DNA of 64,000 nucleotides. Origin: Solirubrobacteraceae bacterium. GTDB lineage: Bacteria > Actinomycetota > Thermoleophilia > Solirubrobacterales > Solirubrobacteraceae. A program made the translations under genes and the position numbers. This document shows positions 43,292-51,251 of the stretch, in pieces. The stretch spans positions 310,001 to 374,000 of the forward strand of contig JAUJOT010000002.1 in NCBI GenBank assembly GCA_030447505.1, written 5' to 3'. How positions within the stretch are numbered: position 1 is the stretch's first letter; each line of letters begins with the position of its first letter. The notes under the pieces are model-generated. The model was not told the DNA's origin, did not search any database, and saw only the letters and a list, made by a program, of their open reading frames with translations.

Positions 43292-44382
43292 CCGGCGGGC
43301 GCGTCGCCGACGTCGCCCGGATCGCGGTCCTGCGCGCGAACGGGCTGGGTGACCTGGTCTTCGCGCTGCCCGCGCTCGACGCGCTGCGCGCGGCCTATCC
43401 CGAGGCCGAGATCACGCTGCTCGCGACCGAGATGCACCGCGACCTGCTGTCGGGCCGCCCGTCTGCCGTCGACCGCGTCGTCCCCGTGCCGCGACACCCC
43501 GGCGTGCGCGACGACGGGCCCGACGGCGACCTCGAGGCGTTCCTGGCCGCGATGCGCGCCGAGCGCTTCGACGTCGCGCTGCAGCTGCACGGCGGCGGGC
43601 GGTTCTCGAACCCGTTCGTGCGGCGCCTCGGAGCCCGCGTCACGGCGGGCTCGCATACGCCCGACGCCGAGCGCCTCGACCGATCGGTCGCGTACGTCTA
43701 CCTGCGCTCGGAGGTGCTGCGCCAGCTCGCGCTCGTCGCGCTCGTGGGCGCGGCCCCCGTCGGGTTCGCCTCCCGGCTGGCCGTCACCGCCGCCGACCGC
43801 GAGGCGGCCGCGGCGCACGTCGACGGGCCCGACCCGCTGCTCGTGCTGCACGCGGGCGCGACCGACGCCCGCCGCCGCTGGCCGCCCGAGCGCTTCGCGC
43901 TGGTCGCCGACCGCCTCGCCGCGCGGGCGGGGACGATCGCGATCGCGGGCGGCCCAGACGACCGCGAGCTCGCCGACGCGGTGCAGCGCGCGATGCGCGC
44001 TCCGGCGCAGAACCTCGCAGGCCGTCTCTCGCTGCCGGCGCTCGTCGGGCTGCTCGACCGCGCCGCGCTGGTGATCGCCAACGACTCCGGGCCGCTGCAT
44101 CTCGCCGCCGCCGTGGGGACCCCCACCGTGGGAATCTTCTGGGCCCCGAACGTCGGCAACAGCACGGTGCTCGCGGACGCGCCGCACCGGCCGCTCGCCT
44201 CGTTCACCGTCGCCTGCCCGCAGTGCGGCGGCGACAGCCTGCGCGACGACTGTGGGCACCGCGTCTCGCACGTCACCGATGTCGCGGTCGCCCACGTCGT
44301 GGCCGCCGCCGAGGAGCTGCTGGGATGGGAGGTCGGCGACGAGCGGGCGCTGAGCCAGGCGCTCGACCCGCGTGCGCCGTGA
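43288..44382 (+). CDS. GT9 heptosyltransferase-like glycosyltransferase
   Basis: A 364-residue family 9 enzyme: IAVLRANGLGDLVFALPALDALRAAYP, LQLHGGGRFSNPFVRRLGAR, VLHAGATDARRRWPPERFALVADRLAAR, VIANDSGPLHLAAAVGTPTVGIFWAPN, plus a CPQCGGDSLRDDCGH knuckle near the end. It strongly resembles the enzyme at 37702-38775 on the opposite strand. Coupled to the GT2 gene by GTGA. It converges on the BON-methyltransferase gene with 33 bases between stops. Confidence 0.88.
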   Translation: MTGGRVADVARIAVLRANGLGDLVFALPALDALRAAYPEAEITLLATEMHRDLLSGRPSAVDRVVPVPRHPGVRDDGPDGDLEAFLAAMRAERFDVALQLHGGGRFSNPFVRRLGARVTAGSHTPDAERLDRSVAYVYLRSEVLRQLALVALVGAAPVGFASRLAVTAADREAAAAHVDGPDPLLVLHAGATDARRRWPPERFALVADRLAARAGTIAIAGGPDDRELADAVQRAMRAPAQNLAGRLSLPALVGLLDRAALVIANDSGPLHLAAAVGTPTVGIFWAPNVGNSTVLADAPHRPLASFTVACPQCGGDSLRDDCGHRVSHVTDVAVAHVVAAAEELLGWEVGDERALSQALDPRAP

Positions 44383-44415
44383 GGGCGGCTACCCGTGCTC
44401 GGTGTAACGCGACCG

Positions 44416-45165
44416 TCAGCTGAACCAGCGCGCGAGCTCGGCGCTGTCCGCGCGACCCGCGGCCAGCGGCTGGAGGTCGGCGTGGACCGTGTCCGCGGTC
44501 CCGCTGACGCACAGCGGTCGCCACGGCGGCACGTCCGGGCGCGCCGGGTCGCAGAACCAGCGAAACGTGAGCGGATCGATCGCGCGCACGTGCGTCGGGT
44601 CCGCGGCAGCGTTGACGTGACGCCAATGAGGGCAGAGGACGTGCAGCACTCCGGTCGGCTTCAGCACGCGATGCAGCTCGGCCATCACCGCCACCATGTC
44701 GGCGACGTGCTCGAGGACGTGCACGGCGAAGACGTGGTCAAGCGAGGCGTCGGCGAACGGCAGCCCGCCGTCGAGATCTGCGACGACGTCGACGCCGGGC
44801 TGCTCGACGGCGTCGACGCCGACCGCGCAGGGCACCTGCTTGCGCCCGCCGCAGCCGATGTCAGCGACCGCCAGCTCGCCGGCGCGCTCGACGGCGACGA
44901 GGTCCCATGCGGCGAGGATCCCGTTGACGTCCCGGACGGCGTCGCGCACGAGCTCGCGGTCGGCCTCGGACGGGACGCTGCCCGTCACGTGCGCGACGCC
45001 GCCGCTGACCGCCACGTCGAGCACGAGCTGCTCCGTGCGCCGGTCATGCGCGAGGCGGGCGGCGACCGCGGCGGCGAGGACCTCGTCGCGCAGCGCGTGC
45101 GCGACGCTTGGCGCGACGCGTCGCGCGATGATGCTCGGCGCGTCGTTGTAGGTGCTCTCTGCCAT
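44416..45165 (-). CDS. BON domain fused to SAM-dependent methyltransferase
   Basis: A 249-residue protein. Residues about 30-92 read as a BON domain (LAAAVAARLAHDRRTEQLVLDVAVSGGVAHVTGSVPSEADRELVRDAVRDVNGILAAWDLVAV), a lipid-binding fold usually found in secreted OsmY-type proteins. Residues 98-230 are a small Methyltransf_11-like domain (LAVADIGCGGRKQ, LPFADASLDHVFAVHVLEHVADMVAVMAELHRVLKPTGVLHVLCPHW). There is no signal peptide, so it is cytoplasmic. The combination is uncommon. It might methylate a lipid-linked sugar beside the adjacent glycan genes. Confidence 0.8.
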   Translation of the reverse strand: MAESTYNDAPSIIARRVAPSVAHALRDEVLAAAVAARLAHDRRTEQLVLDVAVSGGVAHVTGSVPSEADRELVRDAVRDVNGILAAWDLVAVERAGELAVADIGCGGRKQVPCAVGVDAVEQPGVDVVADLDGGLPFADASLDHVFAVHVLEHVADMVAVMAELHRVLKPTGVLHVLCPHWRHVNAAADPTHVRAIDPLTFRWFCDPARPDVPPWRPLCVSGTADTVHADLQPLAAGRADSAELARWFS

Positions 45166-45355
45166 CGATGCCCTCCTCGTCGGTCTGATCCACCTACCCG
45201 GCGGCGCGACTCAACGCCCGCCCGCGCGAGTCGAGAACGCTGCGGGGACCGATCAGGTGCGAGGGCAAGCTCGTCCGATCCGCGGGTCGAGCTCGGCGCG
45301 GGCGCCAGCGTCAGCGAGGTCTGACAGTCGCCGTAGTAGGCCGTCGACTCACCGA

Positions 45356-46006
45356 TCACGTCTTGGCCGGCGGCGGCAGGAAGCGGATCGTGATCCGCTC
45401 GAAGCCGAGCGCGGCGAGCAGTCCCGTGAGCATCGCGCGCGTGTTGCGCTCGGCGAGGCGCAGCAGCCCGGGGTTCTCGCGCGCCGCGCGCTCGATCCGG
45501 CGCTCGGCGAGCAGCAGCAGGTCGCGTTGCTCGTCGGCGTCGTCGTCGAACAGGTCGCCGACGCGGTTGACCAGCCCGCGCTCTTTACTGAGGGCGCGGC
45601 TGCGCTCGAGGTCGACGCGCGCTTCGGAGAGGTGCGGCGCCGGGAGCGTGACCGTGACAGTGCTGCGGTCTTCGGACACCCGCACGCTACGCGAGCCGAG
45701 CCCGCCGAAGTCGACGGCGGCATCGACGCTTCCGGCCGCGATCAGCAGCGCCCGCTCGCCGGCCAGGAACGAGGGCAGCAATCCGACGTCGCGCTCGATG
45801 TCGATCAGCTGCTGGTAGTTCCCGGTTGCGGCGCGGTACTCCGACAGCGACTCGAGCGAGCGCAGCAGGGCCGGCTGGCTACGGTCCCTCGTCTCCGTCG
45901 AGAACGGATTGAGGTCGCCGAGCCCCGGCATGATCGACGGCACCACGACGACCGCGGCGATGACGGCGGCGAGGGCGATCAGCGCCTTGAGCGCGGGGCG
46001 ACGCAT
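45356..46006 (-). CDS. DUF4230 domain protein with N-terminal membrane anchor
   Basis: A 216-residue protein with an N-terminal hydrophobic helix (about 4-25, LKALIALAAVIAAVVVVPSIM), then a DUF4230-like extracytoplasmic domain: LRSLESLSEYRAATGNYQQLIDIERDVGLLPSFLAGERALLIAAGSVDAAVDFGGL, then a helical tail ending in FERITIRFLPPPAKT. The function of the family is unknown. ATG 46006 is used; GTG 46018 is possible. It is 40 bases downstream of the AAA ATPase stop on the same strand. Confidence 0.75.
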   Translation of the reverse strand: MRRPALKALIALAAVIAAVVVVPSIMPGLGDLNPFSTETRDRSQPALLRSLESLSEYRAATGNYQQLIDIERDVGLLPSFLAGERALLIAAGSVDAAVDFGGLGSRSVRVSEDRSTVTVTLPAPHLSEARVDLERSRALSKERGLVNRVGDLFDDDADEQRDLLLLAERRIERAARENPGLLRLAERNTRAMLTGLLAALGFERITIRFLPPPAKT

Positions 46007-46045
46007 CGTGCCGTCCACGGTAGCGCCGTCGAACCGCGTCGAGCG

Positions 46046-47509
46046 CTACGCGGTCGCGGCCCGGACGTCGGCGAGCGTCAGCGCCATCAGCGCGTCGCGG
46101 TCGGGCGTCGAGCCGCTTGCGAGCAACCGCTCGGCCTGGTGGGCGACGACGTCGTCGAACAGGTTGCGCACCGTGCGGGCGTTGCCGAAGTAGCGGTCGC
46201 GGGCGCCGTGCAGGCGCTCCATCGTGCGCTGCAGCTCGTCGCGCGCGTCGGCGTCGAGCCTGTAGTCGGCGGCCGTCGCGAACACCTCGAAGATCTGCAC
46301 GAGCTCGAGGGGAGCGTAGTCGTCGAAGTGGATCGTCTCGCCGAAGCGGCTGCGAACGCCGGAGTTCGAGGCCAGGAACTCGGACATCTCCTGCGGATAG
46401 CCCGCGGCGATGACCGCGAGGCGGCTGCGGTCGTCCTCCATGCGCTTGAGCAGCTCGACGAGCGCCTCGGGGCCGAAATCCCCGTGGCTGCCGGGTCGCA
46501 CCAGCCCGTAGGCCTCGTCGAGGAACAGCACGCCGTCGAGCGCGCGGTCGATGACGTCACTCGTCTTCGTCGCGGTCTGACCGACGTAGCCGGACACGAG
46601 GTCCTCGCGGGTGACCTCGACGACCTGCTCGGTGGCGAGCAGCCCGAGGCTCTTGTACAGGCGCCCGAACAGCCGCGCGACGGTCGTCTTGCCGGTTCCC
46701 GCGCCGCCCTCGAAGACGAGGTGCAGCGAGACCTGGACCGTCTTCAGACCGGCCGCCCTGCGGATCGAGGCGATCCGCAGCAGCTCGGCCAGGCGCCGCA
46801 CCTGCGCCTTGACGGAGGCCAGGCCGACGAGCCCGTCGAGCTCGGCGAGGACGGCGTCGAACGCGTCCTCGTCGAAGCGCAGCGAGGCTGGATCGGGTGG
46901 CGGCGCCGGACGTTGCGCTGTGCGGCGCTCGGGCGCGGCGCCCGCGGCGCGCGCCGACACCGGGCGCAGCTCTTCGAGCGCCTCGCGGGCGGCGTCGACG
47001 ATCTTCTCGCGACCCTCGACCGGAGCGCGCTCGGCAACGGCGATCGCCGCTCGCAGGCTCGCCTCGGCGTCGGCGCGACGCCCGAGGCGCCGCAGCGACT
47101 CCGCGCGTGCGATATGGGCGTAGGCGACCGGCATGAACGCGTTGCCGAAGACCGCGGCGAGCGCGATCGCCTCGTCGAACGCCGCCAACGCGCGCTCGTC
47201 GGCGCCCTGCCCGGAGCGCGCGAGGCCGAGCCGCCGATACAGGTCGAACAGCTCCCTGCCGCCGCTGACACCGTCGCAGCGCAGCGCCGCGACCGCCTCG
47301 CCGAACGCCTCCTCCGCGGCGCGATAGTCGCCCTGGCTCATCGCCCGCTCGCCGCGCTGGGCGTGCAGCCTGGCGAGCAGCTTCGGCGGCGAGCCGAGCT
47401 TCTCCAGCGTCTCGCGCGCGAGCCGCTCCAGCCCCTCGGCGCGCAGGAAGTCGCCGGAGCGCACGAGCTCGGCGGCGTGACGCAGATAGGACTCGAAGCG
47501 GTCGGACAT
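46046..47509 (-). CDS. TPR protein with CbxX/CbbX-type AAA ATPase domain
   Basis: A 487-residue protein. The N-terminal 180 residues form TPR-like helical repeats (GDYRAAEEAFGEAVAAL, DERALAAFDEAIALAAVFG). A Pro-rich linker (about 185-208) leads to an AAA+ domain of the CbxX/CfqX type: DGLVGLASVKAQVRRL, Walker A GGAGTGKTT (268-276), Walker B LFLDEAYGL (Asp331-Glu332) and SGVRSRFGETIHFDDY. This architecture resembles EccA of type VII secretion, but no ESX gene is in the window. It may remodel an unknown partner. ATG 47509. Confidence 0.83.
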   Translation of the reverse strand: MSDRFESYLRHAAELVRSGDFLRAEGLERLARETLEKLGSPPKLLARLHAQRGERAMSQGDYRAAEEAFGEAVAALRCDGVSGGRELFDLYRRLGLARSGQGADERALAAFDEAIALAAVFGNAFMPVAYAHIARAESLRRLGRRADAEASLRAAIAVAERAPVEGREKIVDAAREALEELRPVSARAAGAAPERRTAQRPAPPPDPASLRFDEDAFDAVLAELDGLVGLASVKAQVRRLAELLRIASIRRAAGLKTVQVSLHLVFEGGAGTGKTTVARLFGRLYKSLGLLATEQVVEVTREDLVSGYVGQTATKTSDVIDRALDGVLFLDEAYGLVRPGSHGDFGPEALVELLKRMEDDRSRLAVIAAGYPQEMSEFLASNSGVRSRFGETIHFDDYAPLELVQIFEVFATAADYRLDADARDELQRTMERLHGARDRYFGNARTVRNLFDDVVAHQAERLLASGSTPDRDALMALTLADVRAATA

Positions 47510-47575
47510 CGCGCCGAACGCTACGCAGAACCTGCCGGGGGGTGTACCAGTGGGCGACCCACTAGCCTGCCGTCG

Positions 47576-48712
47576 ATGGACGCAAAGCGGGTCGCGCGCG
47601 GCGTGAGCAGCACGCTCGGCGTCGTCGCGGCCGCGACCGCCGCGCGGCGGGCGTGGCGCTCGCAGCCGATCCACCTGGCGCGCATGAGCGGCACGTCGAT
47701 CAGCGGGCCGGACGCGGCCGGCTGGGTGACGGACTTCCTCAACGCCGCGTACTACGCGCGCCGCCCGGAGCTGCGCGACGTGGAGGATCTGCGGATCGCC
47801 TTTGCGATCCTCACGACGCGCTGGCACGAGCTCGGCCACCGCCGGCTGCGGGCGCCGGACGTGTTCGCCTTTCACCGCGCGTTCTTTCGCGAGCGGATCA
47901 TCGACGCCGCCCACACGCCGCGCGGCACGCTCGATCGCGAGCAGCTCTTCGCCGGGGCCACGCGGCTGCTCGGGCCGTGGTTCGAGCAGGCGTATCTCGA
48001 CGACGAGCGGCGCGCGCACGGGATCGTCTTCGAGAGCGCCGCGGCGCGCGAGGCCTACAAGCCCGAGTACCGCCTGCGCCACGCGAAGCTCGGCGCGCCG
48101 ACGCCGCCCGTGCTGCCGCGCAAGGAGCAGGTCTGGCACACGTACAATCCGGTCGCGATCGGCTCGGCGTCGCGCACGCTCGCCGCGCTCGCACGGCCCG
48201 AGACCTGGCCGGACTACGCGAGCGACCTCGGCCGCTTCACCGCGGTGCGCAGCGGCGGCCTCTCCGGGCAGGTGTTCGAGATCGAGATCATCAGCGCGCT
48301 GACGCCGCGCACGCCCGCGATCCTGCGCGGCTACGTGAGCGTCAACCGCTTCTTCACGCGCGATGACGACGCAGACGAGCTCGAGCACTACGCGGCGCGC
48401 CTGAGCGAGCTGATGGTGCGCTACGGGCGCGATCAGCCGCCGGCGTATCCGCGCGGCTGCACGCCGCTTGCGGTGATCTGCCTCGACACGCACGAGGGCC
48501 ATTTCATGGGCCGCGGGCGCAACCGGCTGCTCGTCTACGAGCTCGACGGCCAGGACTACCTGCGTGCGGCGGGCACGTGGGACGACATGCCGGTCACGCT
48601 CGAGCAGGCCTACCGCTCGCAGGGGCGCCGCGCGCAGGAGGCCTTCTGGGGCGACGAACGGCCCGAGTCGAGCATGATCGAGCAGATCGCGCTGAAGACG
48701 AACGCGCCATGA
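47576..48712 (+). CDS. Conserved protein of unknown function paired with an FAD oxidoreductase
   Basis: A 378-residue protein without a family I can name. It is mainly helical and Arg/His/Trp-rich, with an N-terminal amphipathic stretch (ARGVSSTLGVVAAATAARRAWR), the segment WHELGHRRLRAPDVFAFHRAFFRERI (two His that could bind a metal), KEQVWHTYNPVAIGSASRTLAALARPETWPDY and DTHEGHFMGRGRNRLLVYEL. There is no signal peptide and no clear membrane segment. The stop overlaps the ATG of the phytoene-desaturase-like gene (ATGA), so the two products are likely made together. A non-heme oxidase or lipid-modifying role is speculation. Confidence 0.7.
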   Translation: MDAKRVARGVSSTLGVVAAATAARRAWRSQPIHLARMSGTSISGPDAAGWVTDFLNAAYYARRPELRDVEDLRIAFAILTTRWHELGHRRLRAPDVFAFHRAFFRERIIDAAHTPRGTLDREQLFAGATRLLGPWFEQAYLDDERRAHGIVFESAAAREAYKPEYRLRHAKLGAPTPPVLPRKEQVWHTYNPVAIGSASRTLAALARPETWPDYASDLGRFTAVRSGGLSGQVFEIEIISALTPRTPAILRGYVSVNRFFTRDDDADELEHYAARLSELMVRYGRDQPPAYPRGCTPLAVICLDTHEGHFMGRGRNRLLVYELDGQDYLRAAGTWDDMPVTLEQAYRSQGRRAQEAFWGDERPESSMIEQIALKTNAP

Positions 48713-50259
48713 CCGGCGAGCGCTACGACGCGATCGTGATCGGCGCGGGGCCCAACGGCCTGACGGCGGCGGTGACGCTCGCGCGCGGCGGGCGCTCGGT
48801 GCTCTGCGTCGAGGCGTCGGGCACACTCGGCGGCGCGGCGTCGACCGCCGAGCTGACGCTGCCGGGCTTCAAGCACGACGTCTTCTCGGCGGTGCACCCG
48901 GCCGGGGTCGCGTCGCCGGTCTTCGCCGACCTCGGCCTCGAGCGCCACGGCCTGCGCTGGATCCAGCCCGAGCTCGCGATGGTCCACCCGCTGCGCGACG
49001 GGCGCGCCGCGGCGCTGTCGCGCGACCTCATGTACACGGCGCGCTCGCTCGACGCGCTCGGCGCGGGCGACGGCCGGCGCTGGGCGCAGCTCGTCAGCCC
49101 GTACCTGCGCCATTTCGAGCCCGTCCGGGCGACGATGCTCGCCGGCTTTCCGCCCGTCGCCGGGCCCGCGCGGCTGCTGCCCGCGTTCAGGCTTCAGGGC
49201 TCGCTGGAGTTCGTCCGGCTGCTGCTCATGTCCGCCGAGGCGCTCGCGGGCGAGGTGCTGCGCGGCGACGGCGCGGCATGGCTGTACGGCTCCTCGCTGC
49301 ACGGCGACGCGCCGCTGGACAGCGCCGGCAGCGCGATCGCCGGCTTCTGGCTGAACCTGCTCGGCCACGCGGTCGGCTGGCCGAGCCCGGAGGGCGGAGC
49401 GGGCAGCATCACGGGCGCCCTGGCGAGCCTGCTGCACGAGCTCGGCGGCCAGACGCGCAGCAACGCGCCGGCGACGCGCGTGCTCGAGCACCGTCGGCGG
49501 GTGACCGGCGTCGAGCTCGCCGGCGGTGAGCGCATCGCGGCGCGAACCGTCGTCGCCACGACGACGCCGCACGGCCTCGTCGGGCTGGCCGGCGAAGCGC
49601 TCGGCGACGCCTACACGCGCAGGGCGCTGCGCTTTCGCTACGGCCCGCAGACCGTCAAGCTCGACTGGGCGCTCGACGCGCCGATCGGATGGCGAAACGA
49701 GGACGCGCGGCGGGCGGGAACCGTCCACGTCGGCGGCACCGTCGCCGAGCTGCGCGCCGCGCTGCTCGACGTCGCGCGCGGCCGGCTGCCCGAGGATCCG
49801 TTCCTGCTCTGCGGCCAGCAGACGATCGCCGACCCGACGCGCGCCCCGGCGGGCAGACACACCGCCTGGGCGTACACCCACACGCCGCCGGGGGTCGACT
49901 GGGAGCGCGAGCGCGAGCGCTTCGGCGATGCGATCGAGCGCCAGATCGAGCGCTTCGCGCCCGGCTTTCGCGAGCGGATCCTCGCGCGCCACATCATGAC
50001 CCCAGCCGAGCTCGAGGCGCGCGACGCGAGCCTGCCGGGCGGAGACGTCGGTCACGGCAGCTACGCGCTGGACCAGCTCGTCTTCCGGCCCGTCCCGTCA
50101 CTGAACCCCTACTCGACTCCGGTGCGCGGCCTGTTCATCGGCGGCGCGTCGACCTTTCCCGGCGGCGCCGTGCACGGCGTCAACGGCCACGCCGCCGCAC
50201 GCGCCGCGCTATCCGAGACACGGATTCCGCGGCCGCCGCGCCTGCGGCTCGCCCGCTAG
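48709..50259 (+). CDS. Phytoene desaturase-like NAD(P)/FAD oxidoreductase
   Basis: A 516-residue flavoprotein of the CrtI/amine-oxidase superfamily. The N-terminal FAD motif is AIVIGAGPNGLTAAVTLARGGRSVLCVEASGTLGGAASTAE; the C-terminal FAD contact is FIGGASTFPGGAVHGVNGHAAARAAL. It belongs to the actinobacterial group of uncharacterised NAD(P)/FAD oxidoreductases, as does the protein at 2103-3638, but the two are not close in their middle regions. It is coupled to the unknown protein at 47576. No carotenoid synthase is nearby. Confidence 0.82.
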   Translation: MTGERYDAIVIGAGPNGLTAAVTLARGGRSVLCVEASGTLGGAASTAELTLPGFKHDVFSAVHPAGVASPVFADLGLERHGLRWIQPELAMVHPLRDGRAAALSRDLMYTARSLDALGAGDGRRWAQLVSPYLRHFEPVRATMLAGFPPVAGPARLLPAFRLQGSLEFVRLLLMSAEALAGEVLRGDGAAWLYGSSLHGDAPLDSAGSAIAGFWLNLLGHAVGWPSPEGGAGSITGALASLLHELGGQTRSNAPATRVLEHRRRVTGVELAGGERIAARTVVATTTPHGLVGLAGEALGDAYTRRALRFRYGPQTVKLDWALDAPIGWRNEDARRAGTVHVGGTVAELRAALLDVARGRLPEDPFLLCGQQTIADPTRAPAGRHTAWAYTHTPPGVDWERERERFGDAIERQIERFAPGFRERILARHIMTPAELEARDASLPGGDVGHGSYALDQLVFRPVPSLNPYSTPVRGLFIGGASTFPGGAVHGVNGHAAARAALSETRIPRPPRLRLAR

Positions 50260-50291
50260 CCGCTAGAGCTAGCACGACCCGCGGGCGGGCG

Positions 50292-50657
50292 CTACGCCTG
50301 GCGCCCCGCGCTGCGGGGGCGCCCGGGCCGGTCTGCGAGGTCAGCCTGGCTCACCGCCTGCTGGCCGAACCCCGACCGCAACTCGGCCGTCCGCGTGACG
50401 AGCTGCTGGGCGCGGGACGACAGCGTGGTGCGGACGCCGCCGCGGGCGCCCAGGTCGCGCGCGTCGGCGACGAGTTCGCGCACCGCGGCAGAGATCTCCA
50501 GCAGCTGCGCAGCCGCGTTCTGCTGCGCCGTCGTGAAGCGGTCGCCGGCGGCGACCTTCTGTGCGATCTCCTCGTAGGCGAGCGTCAGCTCGAACTCGGC
50601 GGCGCCGGCCGCCTCCCGCAGCGCGGCGACGTCGTCGGACGGTTCAGTGGTGCTCAT
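50292..50657 (-). CDS. Small helical hypothetical protein
   Basis: A 121-residue soluble protein from ATG 50657, almost entirely helix-forming (AALREAAGAAEFELTLAYEEIAQKVAAGDRFTTAQQNAAAQLLEISAAVRELV) with an Arg/Gly-rich tail. No Cys, signal or known motif. It converges with the FAD oxidoreductase gene (gap 32 bases, with three CTAG sites) and is divergent from the thioredoxin gene. Confidence 0.65.
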   Translation of the reverse strand: MSTTEPSDDVAALREAAGAAEFELTLAYEEIAQKVAAGDRFTTAQQNAAAQLLEISAAVRELVADARDLGARGGVRTTLSSRAQQLVTRTAELRSGFGQQAVSQADLADRPGRPRSAGRQA

Positions 50658-50776
50658 GCCCGGGATCATCCCCCTCGGCGCGTGCCCGCGCAAACGCATC
50701 GGCGTGATGCACCCGACCCTCGCAGGACGGTTGGAACGAACGCGAGGGCGGCCGCCTGGCAAGCTTTGATGCCCGC

Positions 50777-51220
50777 ATGGCAGCGAAGCCGACGATCATC
50801 ACCTGCCTCGACTGCGCGACGAAGAACCGTGTCCGGCCGACGACGCAGGGCGTTCCGCGTTGCAGCGTCTGCCACACGGTGCTGCCGTGGATCGTCGAGA
50901 CCGACGCCGGCGGCTTCGACGAGGAGATCGTCGCCTCGGTGCCGGTGCTCGTCGACTTCTGGGCGCCGTGGTGCGGCCCCTGCCGGATCGTCTCTCCGGT
51001 CGTCGAGCAGATGGGCAGCGAGTACGCCGGGCGCCTGAAGGTCGTCAAGCTCAACATCGACGACGCGCCGGCGATCGCCTCGCGCTTCGGCGTGCAGGGA
51101 ATCCCGCTGCTCGTCGTCGTCCAGGACGGGCGGGAGATCGACCGCGTCGTGGGAGCCGTTCCGGCGCAGCGGTTGCGGGCGCTGCTCGCACCGCACCTGC
51201 TGGCGACTGGCGGGGCTTGA
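50777..51220 (+). CDS. Thioredoxin with N-terminal zinc ribbon (TrxC/Trx2-like)
   Basis: A 147-residue thioredoxin. Residues 1-40 hold two C-x2-C pairs (Cys10, Cys13, Cys29, Cys32) of a small zinc ribbon as in Trx2/TrxC proteins, and the thioredoxin fold (about 42-145) has the active site FWAPWCGPCR (Cys66, Cys69) and the cis-Pro loop VQGIPLLVVV. It reduces protein disulfides in the cytoplasm. Zinc-bearing members can respond to oxidative stress. It has its own ATG and no overlap with neighbours. Confidence 0.9.
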   Translation: MAAKPTIITCLDCATKNRVRPTTQGVPRCSVCHTVLPWIVETDAGGFDEEIVASVPVLVDFWAPWCGPCRIVSPVVEQMGSEYAGRLKVVKLNIDDAPAIASRFGVQGIPLLVVVQDGREIDRVVGAVPAQRLRALLAPHLLATGGA

Positions 51221-51251
51221 CGCGCCGACAGCGCGACTATCGTCGGCCGCC

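Noticed and set aside
46046-47509. Naming the AAA protein EccA of a type VII secretion system
   Set aside because: The domain order fits, but no EccB-E, PE/PPE or WXG100 gene is in the window.
45152-47575. Long + strand frame continuous with the gene at 47576
   Set aside because: It runs opposite the DUF4230 and AAA genes; the real protein starts at ATG 47576, where coding character begins.
50259-50291. Three CTAG sites clustered between convergent genes
   Set aside because: CTAG is rare in such genomes, but the sites form no extended repeat and one is simply the TAG stop codon context; there is no support for an integration site.
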